NCBI GenBank assembly: GCA_963803025.1
Contig: CAWDKZ010000013.1
Coordinates: 248,001 to 312,000, forward strand
Reading direction: 5' to 3'
DNA length: 64,000 bases
From: Bog-793 sp963803025
GTDB taxonomy: Bacteria > Actinomycetota > Acidimicrobiia > Acidimicrobiales > Bog-793
In this document: positions 24,643 to 33,233 of the stretch, piece by piece
Position numbering within the stretch: position 1 is the first letter of the stretch
Layout of the letters: each line of letters opens with the position of its first letter
Made by a program: the position numbers and the translations under genes
Notes under the pieces: model-generated
Seen by the model: only the letters and a program-made list of their open reading frames with translations
Told to the model about the DNA's origin: nothing
Database searches by the model: none

Positions 24643-25713
24643 GTGCGAGAAGCGGATCGATTCGCGGAACTTGAGCGCGAGTACGAGAACGTCCTCGCCC
24701 AACTGTCCGCGCACGGCATCACCGAGGATCGCAGGCGCTTTCTCGAGCACTCGCGGCGTCTCAAGGCTCTCGAGCCTGTCGTCAGGGCGATGCGCGCCCT
24801 GCGCGACGCCGAGGGCGACGTGGCCGCGGCGCGCGAGATGGTTGATGACGCACCGCCCGACGAGCGCGAGCTTGCGAAGTCGCAGCTCACCGAGGCAGAA
24901 CAGCACGTCGCCGAGCTCGGAGCGGAGCTCGGCCGGCTACTGGTCCCCCGCGATGAGAACGACGGACGGAACGTCATTGTCACAATCCGCGGGGCGGAAG
25001 GCGGCGACGAGGCGAACCTGTTCGCGCGGGACCTCTACGACATGTACCTGCGCTACGCGGACCGCCGCCACTGGCGGGTCGAGATGCTGAATCTGCAGGC
25101 TTCCGACCTGGGGGGCATCGACGAAGCGACGTTCGTCGTGAAAGGCCCCGACGCCTGGCAGCGGCTCAAGCACGAAGGTGGCACCCATCGCGTCCAGCGC
25201 GTCCCGGTGACCGAGTCCCAGGGCAGGGTCCACACCTCGTCGGCGGCTGTCGTCGTGCTCCCCGAGGCCGACGAGATCGAGGTCGAGATCGACCCGGCGG
25301 ATCTCCGCATCGACGTCTACCGTTCGACCGGCCCCGGCGGACAGTCGGTGAACACGACGGACTCAGCGGTGCGGATCACGCACGTGCCGACCGGTCTCGT
25401 CGTCTCGATGCAGGATGAGAAGAGCCAGATCCAGAACCGCGCCAAGGCAATGCAGGTCCTGCGGGCGCGGCTCGCCAAACTCGAACGGGACCGTGTCGAG
25501 GCCGAACTCGCCCGTGAACGGCGAGAGCAGGTGAAAGGCGGGGGTCGCGCCGACAAGATCCGCACGTACAACTTCAAGGAGAACCGCGTCACTGATCACC
25601 GCGTCGGTCTCACGCTCCACAAGCTCGATCGCATCCTCCAGGGTGATCTCGATGAACTCGCCGACGCGCTCCTCGCTCATGAACGATCGCAACAGCTCGG
25701 CGCGACCGGCTGA
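24643..25713 (+). CDS. prfA: Peptide chain release factor 1
   Basis: A 356-residue class I release factor reading UAA and UAG. The catalytic GGQ is at residues 232-234 in STGPGGQSVNTTDSAVRITH; Gln234 is the residue methylated by PrmC, encoded next. The N-terminal helical domain (about 1-95) and the domain 2 region that should hold the codon-reading PxT-type loop are intact. GTG 24643 is chosen because it follows a leaderless -10 box and gives a family-length protein. The 3' end overlaps prmC by 35 bp. Confidence 0.96.
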   Translation: MREADRFAELEREYENVLAQLSAHGITEDRRRFLEHSRRLKALEPVVRAMRALRDAEGDVAAAREMVDDAPPDERELAKSQLTEAEQHVAELGAELGRLLVPRDENDGRNVIVTIRGAEGGDEANLFARDLYDMYLRYADRRHWRVEMLNLQASDLGGIDEATFVVKGPDAWQRLKHEGGTHRVQRVPVTESQGRVHTSSAAVVVLPEADEIEVEIDPADLRIDVYRSTGPGGQSVNTTDSAVRITHVPTGLVVSMQDEKSQIQNRAKAMQVLRARLAKLERDRVEAELARERREQVKGGGRADKIRTYNFKENRVTDHRVGLTLHKLDRILQGDLDELADALLAHERSQQLGATG

Positions 25714-26569
25714 GGCCCCGACGTGGCGTGATCTCGTGCGCGCCGCTCGAACGGACCTCGGCGACGCGAACGAGGGGCTAATCCTGGCCGCGGAGGCAGC
25801 GGGGATGTCGCGGGCCGAGCTCGTGCTCGCCCTGGATGCCTCGCCCGAGCGGCGCGATCGGGTTCGTTTCTCCAGGCTCGTCGACCAAAGGGCGCGCGGC
25901 GCACCCATCCAGCACGTCGTCGGGCACTGGGGGTTTCGCCGTCTCGACCTCGTCGTCGACGGGCGCGCGCTCGTGCCGCGACCCGAGACCGAGCTCACGG
26001 CCGAGGTGGCGATCGCCGAGCTCGCGGCGGGGCGGTCGTCCGCCGGCCGGACGCTCGTCGTCGAGCTCGGAACGGGATCGGGCGCGATCGCGTGTTCGCT
26101 CGTTTCGGAGCTGGCGACGGTCGCCGTCGTCGCGACCGATCGTTCGCCCGCCGCGCTCGAGGTCGCGGTGCTGAACCGGGCGCGGCTCGAGCCGGAGCAG
26201 GCGCGCCGTGTCGAGTTCCGGCTGGGTGATTGGTACGGTGCGCTCGACCCCACGATGACCGGGCGGGTCGACCTCGTCGTCGCGAATCCGCCGTACATTG
26301 CCGCGTCCGAATGGCACGATCTCGACCCAGTTGTTCGCGACTTCGATCCGCGTGAAGCGCTCGTTGCTGGCGAGACCGGACGCGAGGCGATCGAGGAGAT
26401 CCTGCTCGGCGCGCCGGTGTGGTTGTCGGACGGCGCGGCTGTCGTCGTCGAGGTCGCGCCGCACCAGGTGTCTGCTGTGGTGGCGTTCGCGTCTCGCTCT
26501 GGGGCACGTGAAGTCGGCGTCCGGCGTGACCTCGCCGGTCGGGACCGCGTCGTCGTCGCCCGCTGGTGA
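25679..26569 (+). CDS. prmC: Release factor glutamine methyltransferase
   Basis: A ~296-residue SAM-dependent N5-glutamine methyltransferase that modifies the GGQ glutamine of release factors. The N-terminal helical bundle (LILAAEAAGMSRAELVLAL, RARGAPIQHVVGHWGFRRL) recognises the factor. The SAM motif is VVELGTGSGAIACSL, and the catalytic NPPY is at 203-206. VPRPETE is the other family signature. I use ATG 25679, inside the end of prfA; upstream ATGs at 25643 and 25652 are in frame but would lengthen the overlap. Confidence 0.93.
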   Translation: MNDRNSSARPAEAPTWRDLVRAARTDLGDANEGLILAAEAAGMSRAELVLALDASPERRDRVRFSRLVDQRARGAPIQHVVGHWGFRRLDLVVDGRALVPRPETELTAEVAIAELAAGRSSAGRTLVVELGTGSGAIACSLVSELATVAVVATDRSPAALEVAVLNRARLEPEQARRVEFRLGDWYGALDPTMTGRVDLVVANPPYIAASEWHDLDPVVRDFDPREALVAGETGREAIEEILLGAPVWLSDGAAVVVEVAPHQVSAVVAFASRSGAREVGVRRDLAGRDRVVVARW

Positions 26570-27174
26570 CCGTGGCATTCGAGCCGACCTCGGTCGGCGA
26601 CCTCGTTCGGGCCCTCGAGAACGGCGCGGTCGTCGGGCTCCCGACCGACACGGTCTACGGGCTCGCCGCCTCGCTCTCCCGACCCGTCGCGGTGGACCAG
26701 CTCTTCGCCCTCAAGGGTCGGCCGCGCGATCTGGCCATCCCCGTTCTCGTCGCTGATCTTGCCCAGGCCGAGGAAGTGGCCGGCGGTGCCGATCCCCGGC
26801 TCGCCGTCCTCGCCAACCGCTTCTGGCCGGGCGCGCTGACGATCGCCGTCCGTCGCGGACCAGGCGAGCAGCCCGTTCTCGGCGGCGACCCGGCGACGGT
26901 CGGCGTGCGTTGTCCGAACGACGATTTGGTCCGGGCGCTCTGCCGACGGGTCGGACCGCTCGCGGTGACGAGCGCGAACCGTCATGGAGGCGCGCCCGCC
27001 ACGACCGCGGACGAGTTCCGCGCGATCTTCGTGGCAGACGTCGGTGTGATGCTCGACGGAGGGGTGCGTGACGGCCGGCCGTCGACGGTCGTCTCGATCG
27101 CGGCGGGAACACCGCGCTGCGTACGGGTGGGGGCGATCCCGTTCGCCGCCGTGGCGGCCGCACTCGCCGGATGA
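26566..27174 (+). CDS. L-threonylcarbamoyladenylate synthase (Sua5/YciO/YrdC family)
   Basis: A 202-residue YrdC-domain protein that makes threonylcarbamoyl-AMP from threonine, bicarbonate and ATP, the first step of the t6A modification at position 37 of ANN-decoding tRNAs. GLPTDTVYGLAASL, ALKGRPRDLAIPVLV, FWPGALTIAV and GPLAVTSANRHGG are the family's binding-site segments. It lacks the extra C-terminal Sua5 domain, so it is the short TsaC/YwlC form. The GTG start overlaps the prmC TGA as GTGA. Confidence 0.93.
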   Translation: MTVAFEPTSVGDLVRALENGAVVGLPTDTVYGLAASLSRPVAVDQLFALKGRPRDLAIPVLVADLAQAEEVAGGADPRLAVLANRFWPGALTIAVRRGPGEQPVLGGDPATVGVRCPNDDLVRALCRRVGPLAVTSANRHGGAPATTADEFRAIFVADVGVMLDGGVRDGRPSTVVSIAAGTPRCVRVGAIPFAAVAAALAG

Positions 27175-27274
27175 TGACGGCGCTGGCCGCTCGCCCGCAG
27201 CACGTCGCGGCCGAGCTGGGAGGCGACCTCCCAACCGGCCAGACATTGCGAGAAGGCGAGACCCTCGAGCCGCT

Positions 27275-27280
27275 TAGACT
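27275..27280 (+). promoter_or_regulatory. -10 box for rpiB, leaderless
   Basis: TAGACT at 27275-27280. An ATG starts only 2 nt downstream (27283), too close to be transcribed as a 5' start, whereas GTG 27289 lies 8 nt away. This decides the rpiB start. Confidence 0.5.
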
Positions 27281-27288
27281 GCATGGCC

Positions 27289-27732
27289 GTGCGCTTCGCC
27301 CTTGGTTCGGACCATGCCGGCTTCCAACTGAAGGACGCTCTCGGCGCGCACCTCACGGCGAGTGGGCACGAGGTGGTGGATCTCGGCACCCATTCGGAAA
27401 CGGCGGTCGACTACCCGGACTTCGGTGCGGCGGTCGGTCGCGCCGTCGTCGCGGGTGAGGCCGACTTCGGCTTGTGCGTCTGCGGCACCGGCATCGGCAT
27501 CGCGATCGCGGCGAACAAGATCCGCGGTGTGCGCGCCGCTCCCGTTCACGACGTCACCTCGGCGCGCCTCGCGCGCGAGCACAACGACGCGAACGTCATC
27601 TGCTTTGGCGCGCGCCTGATCGGACCGGTGGTCGCCACCGACGCGCTCGATGCGTTCATCTCGTCTTCTTTTCTGGGCGGGCATCACCTCCCCCGGATCG
27701 AGAAGATCGTGCAGCTCGAAGAGAGCCTGTGA
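27289..27732 (+). CDS. rpiB: Ribose-5-phosphate isomerase B
   Basis: A 147-residue RpiB/LacAB-family isomerase converting ribose-5-phosphate and ribulose-5-phosphate in the pentose phosphate pathway. GSDHAGFQLK holds the N-terminal Asp/His pair. CVCGTGIGIAIAANKIRGVR contains the catalytic Cys65 and the anion hole, and the second His cluster is at VHDVTSARLAREHND. Family members begin M-R-x-A-L-G-S-D-H, which fits GTG 27289 rather than ATG 27283. Its stop overlaps the glyA GTG as GTGA. Confidence 0.93.
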   Translation: MRFALGSDHAGFQLKDALGAHLTASGHEVVDLGTHSETAVDYPDFGAAVGRAVVAGEADFGLCVCGTGIGIAIAANKIRGVRAAPVHDVTSARLAREHNDANVICFGARLIGPVVATDALDAFISSSFLGGHHLPRIEKIVQLEESL

Positions 27733-29045
27733 CCAGGTTCTCCTACGACGTGCTCGGGGAGGACCCCGAAGTCGCGCGCATCCTCGCCGACGAGCTCAGC
27801 CGGCAGCGGACGACGATCCAGCTGATCGCGTCGGAGAACTTCACGTCTCCCGCCGTCCTCGCCGCGACGGCGTCCGTCCTCACGAACAAGTACTCCGAGG
27901 GCTACCCGGGTCGCCGGTACTACGGCGGCAACGTCTTCGCCGACGAGGTCGAAGAGCTCGCGCGCGAACGGGCGAAGGCGCTGTTCGGGTCGGAGCACGC
28001 CAACGTCCAACCGCACGCCGGGGCGCCGGCCAACCTCGCGACGTACCTCGCGCTCGTCGAGCCGGGCGAGACGATCCTCGCGATGCGTCTCGACCAGGGC
28101 GGCCACCTCACCCACGGCTCGCCGGTGAGCGTGACCGGCAAGATATACCGCTTCGTCTCGTACGGCGTGACACCGGCGCGACCCGACGGGTCGGGCGAAC
28201 GCATCGACCTCGACCAGGTCGCCGAGCTTGCGCGGCGCGAGAGGCCGAAGCTCATCGTCGTGGGCACGACGGCGTACACGCGCCGCATTCATCCCGAGCC
28301 GTTCCGGACGATCGCCGACGAGGTCGGGGCGTTGCTCATGTTCGACGCCGCCCACCCGGCGGGTCTGATCGCGGCGGGGGTGCACCCGAGCCCGGTCGGT
28401 GTCGCCGACGTCGTCACGCTCACGACGCACAAGACCCTGCGCGGGCCGCGGGGCGGGGCGATCCTCACCGGCGAGGAGCACGCCCGCGCGATCGACGCCG
28501 CCGTCTTCCCGGGGCTGCAGGGTGGGCCGCTCGAGCACGTCATCGCGGCGAAGGCGGTCGCTTTCGCCGAGGCGGCGCGGCCGTCGTTCAAGGAGTACGC
28601 GACCCAGGTCCTGCGCAACGCGGCGGCGCTGGCGGCATCGCTCGCCGACGAAGGCTTCCGCCTCGTCGCGGGCGGGACGGAGAACCACCAGGTCATCGTC
28701 GACCTGCGGTCGTTCGACCCCGAGCTCACCGGCAAGGCGGCGCAGGACGTGCTCGACCGGACCGGCATCACGTGCAACAGGAACCAGATCCCGAACGACC
28801 CCCGGTCGCCCTTCGTGACGAGCGGCCTGCGACTCGGCAGTCCCGCCGAGACGACGGCCGGGATGCGCGAGCCGGAAATGACACGGGTCGGTGAGCTGCT
28901 CGCGACGGTGCTGCGCCACCGCGACGACGAGGGAACGCTCGCCCAGGTGCGCGCCGAGGTGCACGAGATGTGCGCGCGGTTCGACCCCTACCGTGCGCTC
29001 GATCCCGTGCCGGCTGCGCTGTTCGAGGGAGGCGGGTCCCCCTAG
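27729..29045 (+). CDS. glyA: Serine hydroxymethyltransferase
   Basis: A 438-residue PLP enzyme that transfers the serine hydroxymethyl group to tetrahydrofolate, yielding glycine and one-carbon units. PLP-Lys235 lies in TLTTHKTLRGPRGG. The N-terminal RQRTTIQLIASENFTSPAVL and the folate/PLP site QPHAGAPANLATYLAL are typical. Some normally constant spots differ: MRLDQGGHLTHG, AYTRRIHPEPF and FDAAHPAGLIA. These may be lineage-specific, since the catalytic residues are kept. A related non-folate activity is less likely. Translation is probably coupled to rpiB, and wecA begins right after the TAG. Confidence 0.92.
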   Translation: MTRFSYDVLGEDPEVARILADELSRQRTTIQLIASENFTSPAVLAATASVLTNKYSEGYPGRRYYGGNVFADEVEELARERAKALFGSEHANVQPHAGAPANLATYLALVEPGETILAMRLDQGGHLTHGSPVSVTGKIYRFVSYGVTPARPDGSGERIDLDQVAELARRERPKLIVVGTTAYTRRIHPEPFRTIADEVGALLMFDAAHPAGLIAAGVHPSPVGVADVVTLTTHKTLRGPRGGAILTGEEHARAIDAAVFPGLQGGPLEHVIAAKAVAFAEAARPSFKEYATQVLRNAAALAASLADEGFRLVAGGTENHQVIVDLRSFDPELTGKAAQDVLDRTGITCNRNQIPNDPRSPFVTSGLRLGSPAETTAGMREPEMTRVGELLATVLRHRDDEGTLAQVRAEVHEMCARFDPYRALDPVPAALFEGGGSP

Positions 29046-30440
29046 GTGGGCTTGTACGGCGAGTACGCCCTCGTCTTTGTGGTGGCGGCGGTCGCGACGT
29101 ACCTGCTCGCCTTCCCGGTCCGACGGGTCGCGATCCGTATCGGCGCCGTCGACCACCCCGACGACCTCCGCCTCCACGCCGCGCCCGTTCCGACGATCGG
29201 TGGCGCAGCGATGTTCCTCGGCTTCGCGATCGCGATGGTGCTCGCCTCCCAGCTCGGCGCGCTCGGGCAGGTCTTCCAGGGGTCGTCCGAGCCGATCGGC
29301 GTCGCCCTCGCGGCGCTCGTCATCTATCTCGTCGGTCTCGTCGATGACATCCGCAACATCTCACCGCCGGCGAAGGTGGCGGGCCAGGTGCTGGCGGCAA
29401 TGGTTCTCGTGTTCCTCGGGGTCACGATGTACTACTTCAAGATCCCGTTCGTGCCGACGATCTTCGTGCTCTCGCCTTCGATCCTGCCGCTCGTCACCGC
29501 GCTCTGGGTCGTCGGAATGGCGAACGCGGTGAACCTCATCGACGGTCTCGACGGCCTCGCGGCGGGGATCATCGCGATCGCCGCCGGCACCCTGTGCATC
29601 TACGGGCTCCGCCTCGAGGTGCTCGGGAATCTCTCGACCGACAACCTCGGTCCGCTGCTCGCGGCGATCACCTGCGGCGCCTGCATCGGGTTCCTGCCGC
29701 ACAACTTCCATCCGGCCCGCGTGTTCATGGGTGACGGCGGGGCGCTCCTGCTGGGGCTGCTGATGGCGGCGGCGACGATGGTGATCGGAGGCCGCACGAC
29801 CGCCAACGGGACCACGGCAACCGACGTCACCGGCCTCACGTTCTTCCGCTTCGCTCCCCTTTTCATCCCGGTGTTCATTCTCGGCGTGCCGATCCTCGAC
29901 ATGGCGTTCGCGATCGTGCGACGGACGGTGCGCGGGACCTCGTTCGCCGAGCGGGATCTCGGCCACCTCCATCACCGGCTCGTCCGTCTCGGCCACGGTC
30001 ATCGACGCGCTGTGCTCATCCTGTGGGCCTGGACCGCGGTGCTCTCGATCTTCGTCCTGCTGCTGACCTTCGGACTGCGGTTCAACGCCTTCGTCCCGTT
30101 CGTCGCGATGTTCCTCGTGGCGGCGCTCTACACGGCATTCCGCCCCGGCACTCGATTCCCGCTGCCCGTGCCGACGGCCGCCGCGCCGGGGACCGACGAG
30201 TCCTTGGCCGTGCCGGCCGACCTGCGGGAGGGGCCGCCGATCTCCGTCGTCATGTCGGGAGCGGCGGGGGTCGCCGTGGCAGGCGAGCCGGATCTTTCCT
30301 CGCCGAAGTCGAGACGACGGCGGCGGGTCGTGCGCCGGGCACGTCGTGGGCGCGCGCCGAAGGCGGCACCGCACGACGATCCCGGAATTGGCGCGCCACC
30401 TGCGCGTTTTGCCCACCCGGGCGACGAGATGGGAGGATAA
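29046..30440 (+). CDS. wecA: Undecaprenyl/decaprenyl-phosphate GlcNAc-1-phosphate transferase, WecA-like
   Basis: A 464-residue polytopic membrane transferase that attaches a UDP-linked sugar-1-phosphate to a polyprenyl phosphate carrier, starting cell-wall polymer synthesis. About ten or eleven membrane helices are seen. The family acid motifs are VDDIRNISPPAK (the DDxxN magnesium motif), NLIDGLDGLAAG, and FMGDGGALLLGLL with the cytoplasmic HLHHRLVRLGHGH. A Ser/Pro/Ala- and Arg-rich cytoplasmic tail of ~90 residues (from ~375) is not part of the family fold. GTG 29046 directly follows the glyA TAG. Its position before the atp operon is common in actinobacteria. Confidence 0.9.
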   Translation: MGLYGEYALVFVVAAVATYLLAFPVRRVAIRIGAVDHPDDLRLHAAPVPTIGGAAMFLGFAIAMVLASQLGALGQVFQGSSEPIGVALAALVIYLVGLVDDIRNISPPAKVAGQVLAAMVLVFLGVTMYYFKIPFVPTIFVLSPSILPLVTALWVVGMANAVNLIDGLDGLAAGIIAIAAGTLCIYGLRLEVLGNLSTDNLGPLLAAITCGACIGFLPHNFHPARVFMGDGGALLLGLLMAAATMVIGGRTTANGTTATDVTGLTFFRFAPLFIPVFILGVPILDMAFAIVRRTVRGTSFAERDLGHLHHRLVRLGHGHRRAVLILWAWTAVLSIFVLLLTFGLRFNAFVPFVAMFLVAALYTAFRPGTRFPLPVPTAAAPGTDESLAVPADLREGPPISVVMSGAAGVAVAGEPDLSSPKSRRRRRVVRRARRGRAPKAAPHDDPGIGAPPARFAHPGDEMGG

Positions 30441-30447
30441 GCCCAGC

Positions 30448-30651
30448 GTGGCAAGGCGGACGGGCCCGACCTACGTCGAGCTCGCCAGCATGGGCGTGGC
30501 GGCGGGAGCCTGCGTCGGCATCGGTGTGGGCGTCGGCTACTGGATCGGGACGGCATCCGGTGCCGGGGTAGCCGTGACGTTCGCCGGACTTGCAGTGGGA
30601 GTTCTCACCGCCGTGGCGGCGACCTACTTCAAGATCAAGAGGTACCTGTAA
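30448..30651 (+). CDS. AtpZ/AtpQ-like small membrane protein of the atp operon
   Basis: A 67-residue two-helix membrane protein at the head of the ATP synthase operon. GVAAGACVGIGVGVGYWIG and AVTFAGLAVGVLTAVAATYF are the two spans, joined by a short loop, and KIKRYL is a basic tail. This is the pattern of the PF09527 family (AtpZ/AtpQ, 'ATPase gene 1'), thought to assist assembly or carry divalent cations with AtpI. GTG 30448 has GGGAGG 12 nt upstream; wecA ends 7 bp before it. Confidence 0.75.
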   Translation: MARRTGPTYVELASMGVAAGACVGIGVGVGYWIGTASGAGVAVTFAGLAVGVLTAVAATYFKIKRYL

Positions 30652-30703
30652 CCTCCCTGCAGCGCGGCCCGAGGATGCCGCGCCAAACTTCACCGAGACG
30701 AAC

Positions 30704-31129
30704 ATGGACCGGATCACGACGCTGTTCGAGCAACTGCCGCTGCCCGAGGTCGCGCACGTCGTGCGGCGGACGGTCTACGCGGGCATTGCCGCCGGGGTGA
30801 TCGCGCTTGTCGTTTCGGCCGTCATCGGGTATGTGCTGGTCGGCGTGGGCGGCTGCGTAGGCCTCGGCCTCGGCCTCGCGAACATCCGATTGGCCGCACG
30901 ATCGGTGGCGAAGGCGAGCGCCACGCCCGCCGCCCATCCGCGGCGCGCGCTCGCGTCGAACACCCTCGTGCGTCTCGGCGCGACGACCGTCGTCGTGATC
31001 GGACTGGCGCTGGCGTCGGTGCAGCTCGGTTGCGGCACGGCGGGGGGGGTCGCGGTCTTCTACTGCGTCTACGTCGTGAGCCTGATCCGGTCGCTTCTCC
31101 AGCACGGCACGACGGGGGTCGCGCTGTGA
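30704..31129 (+). CDS. atpI: ATP synthase protein I
   Basis: A 141-residue AtpI-like membrane protein with four hydrophobic segments (around residues 24-44, 46-64, 85-105 and 108-128). AtpI helps assemble the c-ring in characterised bacteria. Sequence similarity in this family is weak, so the call rests on size, topology and position directly before atpB. ATG 30704 begins MDRITTLFEQLPLPEV. The stop overlaps the atpB GTG as GTGA. Confidence 0.75.
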   Translation: MDRITTLFEQLPLPEVAHVVRRTVYAGIAAGVIALVVSAVIGYVLVGVGGCVGLGLGLANIRLAARSVAKASATPAAHPRRALASNTLVRLGATTVVVIGLALASVQLGCGTAGGVAVFYCVYVVSLIRSLLQHGTTGVAL

Positions 31130-31878
31130 GTGGCGGCGTCATCGCGTCGATCTCCATCGGCACCCACATCACGTGGCGGGTCCTCGGACAGACGATCGAC
31201 GTGGACACCGTGCTCTCGACGCTCGTCGCGGGGGCCGTCGTCCTCGGGGTCGGCTTCTACCTGCGGGCGAAGGCGACCTCCGGCGTGCCCGGCAAGCTCC
31301 AGCTCGCCGTCGAGACGATCCTCGACGCCGTCGACGAGCAGGTGGCATCCGCCATGGGCGAGGCCGGCCGGCCCGTGGTTCCGCTCGCGTTCACCCTGTT
31401 CACCTTCATCCTCATCGCCAACTGGCTTGAGCTGATCCCGACCGGCCACTCGCCCCAGTACCTCCCGGCCCCCTCGTCGGACATCAACTTCACCGCCGCG
31501 CTCGCGGTCTTCGTCATCGTCCTCGTGCACGTGACCTGGATCCGCAAACAGGGCCTGCGCCGCTACCTCGGTCACTATGCGCGTCCGTATCTCGTGTTCC
31601 TTCCGATCAACGTCATCGAGGAGCTGGTCAAGCCGGTCACGCTCGCACTGCGGCTCTTCGGCAACATCTTCTCGGGCGCGGTGCTGCTCCTCATCATCGC
31701 GACGCCTGCGCTGGCGACGTGGATCGCGCCCATCCCGGTTCTCGACGTCATCTGGAAGTTGTTCGACGGGCTGTTCGTCGGCCCCATCCAGGCGTTCATC
31801 TTCTCGCTCCTCACGATCCTCTACTTCCAATCTGCGTTCGCGGGAGAGCCCGAGTTCGCGTCGGGAAACTCGCGCTAG
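31126..31878 (+). CDS. atpB: ATP synthase subunit a
   Basis: A 250-residue Fo subunit a that forms the two proton half-channels with the c-ring. The essential arginine is Arg176 in VTLALRLFGNIFSG. Five to six membrane helices are seen. TLFTFILIANWLELIPTG is the usual motif after the first span, and GPIQAFIFSLLTILYF is the C-terminal helix with the conserved Gln. GTG 31126 overlaps the atpI stop. Confidence 0.96.
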   Translation: MSGGVIASISIGTHITWRVLGQTIDVDTVLSTLVAGAVVLGVGFYLRAKATSGVPGKLQLAVETILDAVDEQVASAMGEAGRPVVPLAFTLFTFILIANWLELIPTGHSPQYLPAPSSDINFTAALAVFVIVLVHVTWIRKQGLRRYLGHYARPYLVFLPINVIEELVKPVTLALRLFGNIFSGAVLLLIIATPALATWIAPIPVLDVIWKLFDGLFVGPIQAFIFSLLTILYFQSAFAGEPEFASGNSR

Positions 31879-31914
31879 CCACGGATCCACGACCACCCAC
31901 GACTGGAGAAGCAA

Positions 31915-32175
31915 ATGGCAGACACGACACAGCAGGCGATCCAGCTCGCCGGCGCGCTCATCGGTGGCGGACTCGCGCTCGGTGGTGGAGCGATCGGCGC
32001 GGCGATCGGTGACGGCCTGGCCGGCAGTCAGACGATCGCCGGCGTCGCGCGCCAACCCGAGGCGCAGGGCCGACTGTTCACGATCATGTTCATCATCGTC
32101 GGCCTCGTCGAGGCGATGTACTTCATCAACTTGGTGTTCATGTTCCTGTTCGTCTTCGTCCTCTACAAGAAGTAA
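31915..32175 (+). CDS. atpE: ATP synthase subunit c
   Basis: An 86-residue c-ring subunit with two helices. The ion-binding carboxylate is Glu66 in IIVGLVEAMYFINL, without the extra polar residues that mark Na+ binding, so proton coupling is expected. The cytoplasmic loop ARQPE is at 45-49, and the Gly-rich first helix is LIGGGLALGGGAIGAAIG. GGAG precedes the ATG at about 8 nt. The position between atpB and atpF is standard. Confidence 0.97.
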   Translation: MADTTQQAIQLAGALIGGGLALGGGAIGAAIGDGLAGSQTIAGVARQPEAQGRLFTIMFIIVGLVEAMYFINLVFMFLFVFVLYKK

Positions 32176-32186
32176 CGGGAACGACC

Positions 32187-32717
32187 GTGCTGTACGCGAG
32201 CTCGTCGGGGTCGAACAGCAACTTCATCGTGCCGAACGGCACGTTCTTCGTCGAGCTCATCATCTTCCTCGTCGTACTCGGCGTGGTCGCGAAGTGCATT
32301 CTCCCCTCGCTGCGCGGAGTTCTCGCCGAGCGCAACCGGGTGCTCATCGACGCGCAACGAGCGTCCGAAGCCGCGCGTGCCGAAGCCGCGCGGCTTGAGA
32401 ATGAGCGGATCACCGCTCTCGAGGCCGCGCGGTCGAGTGCGCGCGCCATACTCGAACAAGCCGCGAAATCCGTCGACGACCTCCTCGATGACGCGCGGGC
32501 GCGAGGTCGGGTCGAACACGATCGCCGCATCGTCGAGGCAGCCGGCGCGATCGAGGACGAGCGGCGACGCGTCCGCGACGTCGTCGTGGCGCAGGCAGTC
32601 GATCTCGTCGTCGCGGCAGCCGAGCGGATCGTCGGCGGCGGACTCGACGCGGACCGCCACCGGGAGTTCATCGCGGCCGAGCTCGCCGGCGCTGACGCCC
32701 CGGCACCGGGCGAGTGA
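32187..32717 (+). CDS. atpF: ATP synthase subunit b
   Basis: A 176-residue stator subunit. One membrane helix (FFVELIIFLVVLGVVAKCIL, about 18-37) is followed by a long charged coiled coil (LAERNRVLIDAQRASEAARA onward) and a C-terminal helix (VVAAAERIVGGGLDADRHREF) that contacts delta. GTG 32187 lies 11 bp after atpE. A second b-type gene follows directly, so the peripheral stalk is probably a b-b' heterodimer. Confidence 0.93.
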   Translation: MLYASSSGSNSNFIVPNGTFFVELIIFLVVLGVVAKCILPSLRGVLAERNRVLIDAQRASEAARAEAARLENERITALEAARSSARAILEQAAKSVDDLLDDARARGRVEHDRRIVEAAGAIEDERRRVRDVVVAQAVDLVVAAAERIVGGGLDADRHREFIAAELAGADAPAPGE

Positions 32718-32727
32718 CGGCCCCCAC

Positions 32728-33231
32728 GTGATTCTCGCCTCTTCGGACTTCGGATTCACCTTCGCCCTCGAATGGGTGGCGCTCGGCATTTTCGCCTGGC
32801 TGTTCGTGCGCTACGTCGTCCCGTTCCTGAGGCCGCTCATGGAGGCCCGGGCCGAAGCCATCAGAGCCGAACTCGCGGCGGGCGAGCAGGCGCGGAAGGA
32901 ATCCGAGCAGCTCGTGGCGGCCCGCGCCGCGGCGCTCGAGCAGACGAGGGTGCAGGCCGCGGCGATCGTGGCCCGCGCCCGCCAGAACGCCGAGCACTTG
33001 GTGGCCGAGGGGCGGGCGCGAGCCGACGGTGAGTACCGGCACGCGCTCGCCCGCGCCGACGTCGCGATCGATCTTGCCCGCGCCCGGGTGCGGGAAGAGG
33101 TCATGTCCCAGGTGGGCATGCTCGTGGTCGCGGTGGCGGCGGAAGTCGTCGCAGCCGAGCTCGACGACCGCGGTCACCACCGTCTCATCGATGAAGCGAT
33201 CGTGGCTGCCGAATCCGAGAGAGGGAACTAG
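32728..33231 (+). CDS. ATP synthase subunit b' (second b-type subunit)
   Basis: A 167-residue second stator subunit. The membrane helix is FTFALEWVALGIFAWLFVRY (about 9-28), then VVPFLRPLMEARAEAIRAEL and a coiled coil (EQARKESEQLVAARAAALEQ), ending in VVAVAAEVVAAELDDRGHH. The VVPFLRPLMEAR region resembles the N-terminal b-part of mycobacterial AtpH. It starts at GTG 32728 and ends with TAG 3 bp before the delta GTG, in a different phase from delta. So b' and delta are separate neighbours here, not fused. Confidence 0.88.
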   Translation: MILASSDFGFTFALEWVALGIFAWLFVRYVVPFLRPLMEARAEAIRAELAAGEQARKESEQLVAARAAALEQTRVQAAAIVARARQNAEHLVAEGRARADGEYRHALARADVAIDLARARVREEVMSQVGMLVVAVAAEVVAAELDDRGHHRLIDEAIVAAESERGN

Positions 33232-33233
33232 CG

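Noticed and set aside
22243..24906. An 887-codon minus-strand frame opposite rho, rpmE and the start of prfA
   Set aside because: It is a composition artefact antisense to conserved genes; no recognisable domain.
27283..27288. ATG 27283 as the rpiB start
   Set aside because: It lies 2 nt after the TAGACT -10 box, so it would not be inside the transcript; the family N-terminus matches GTG 27289.
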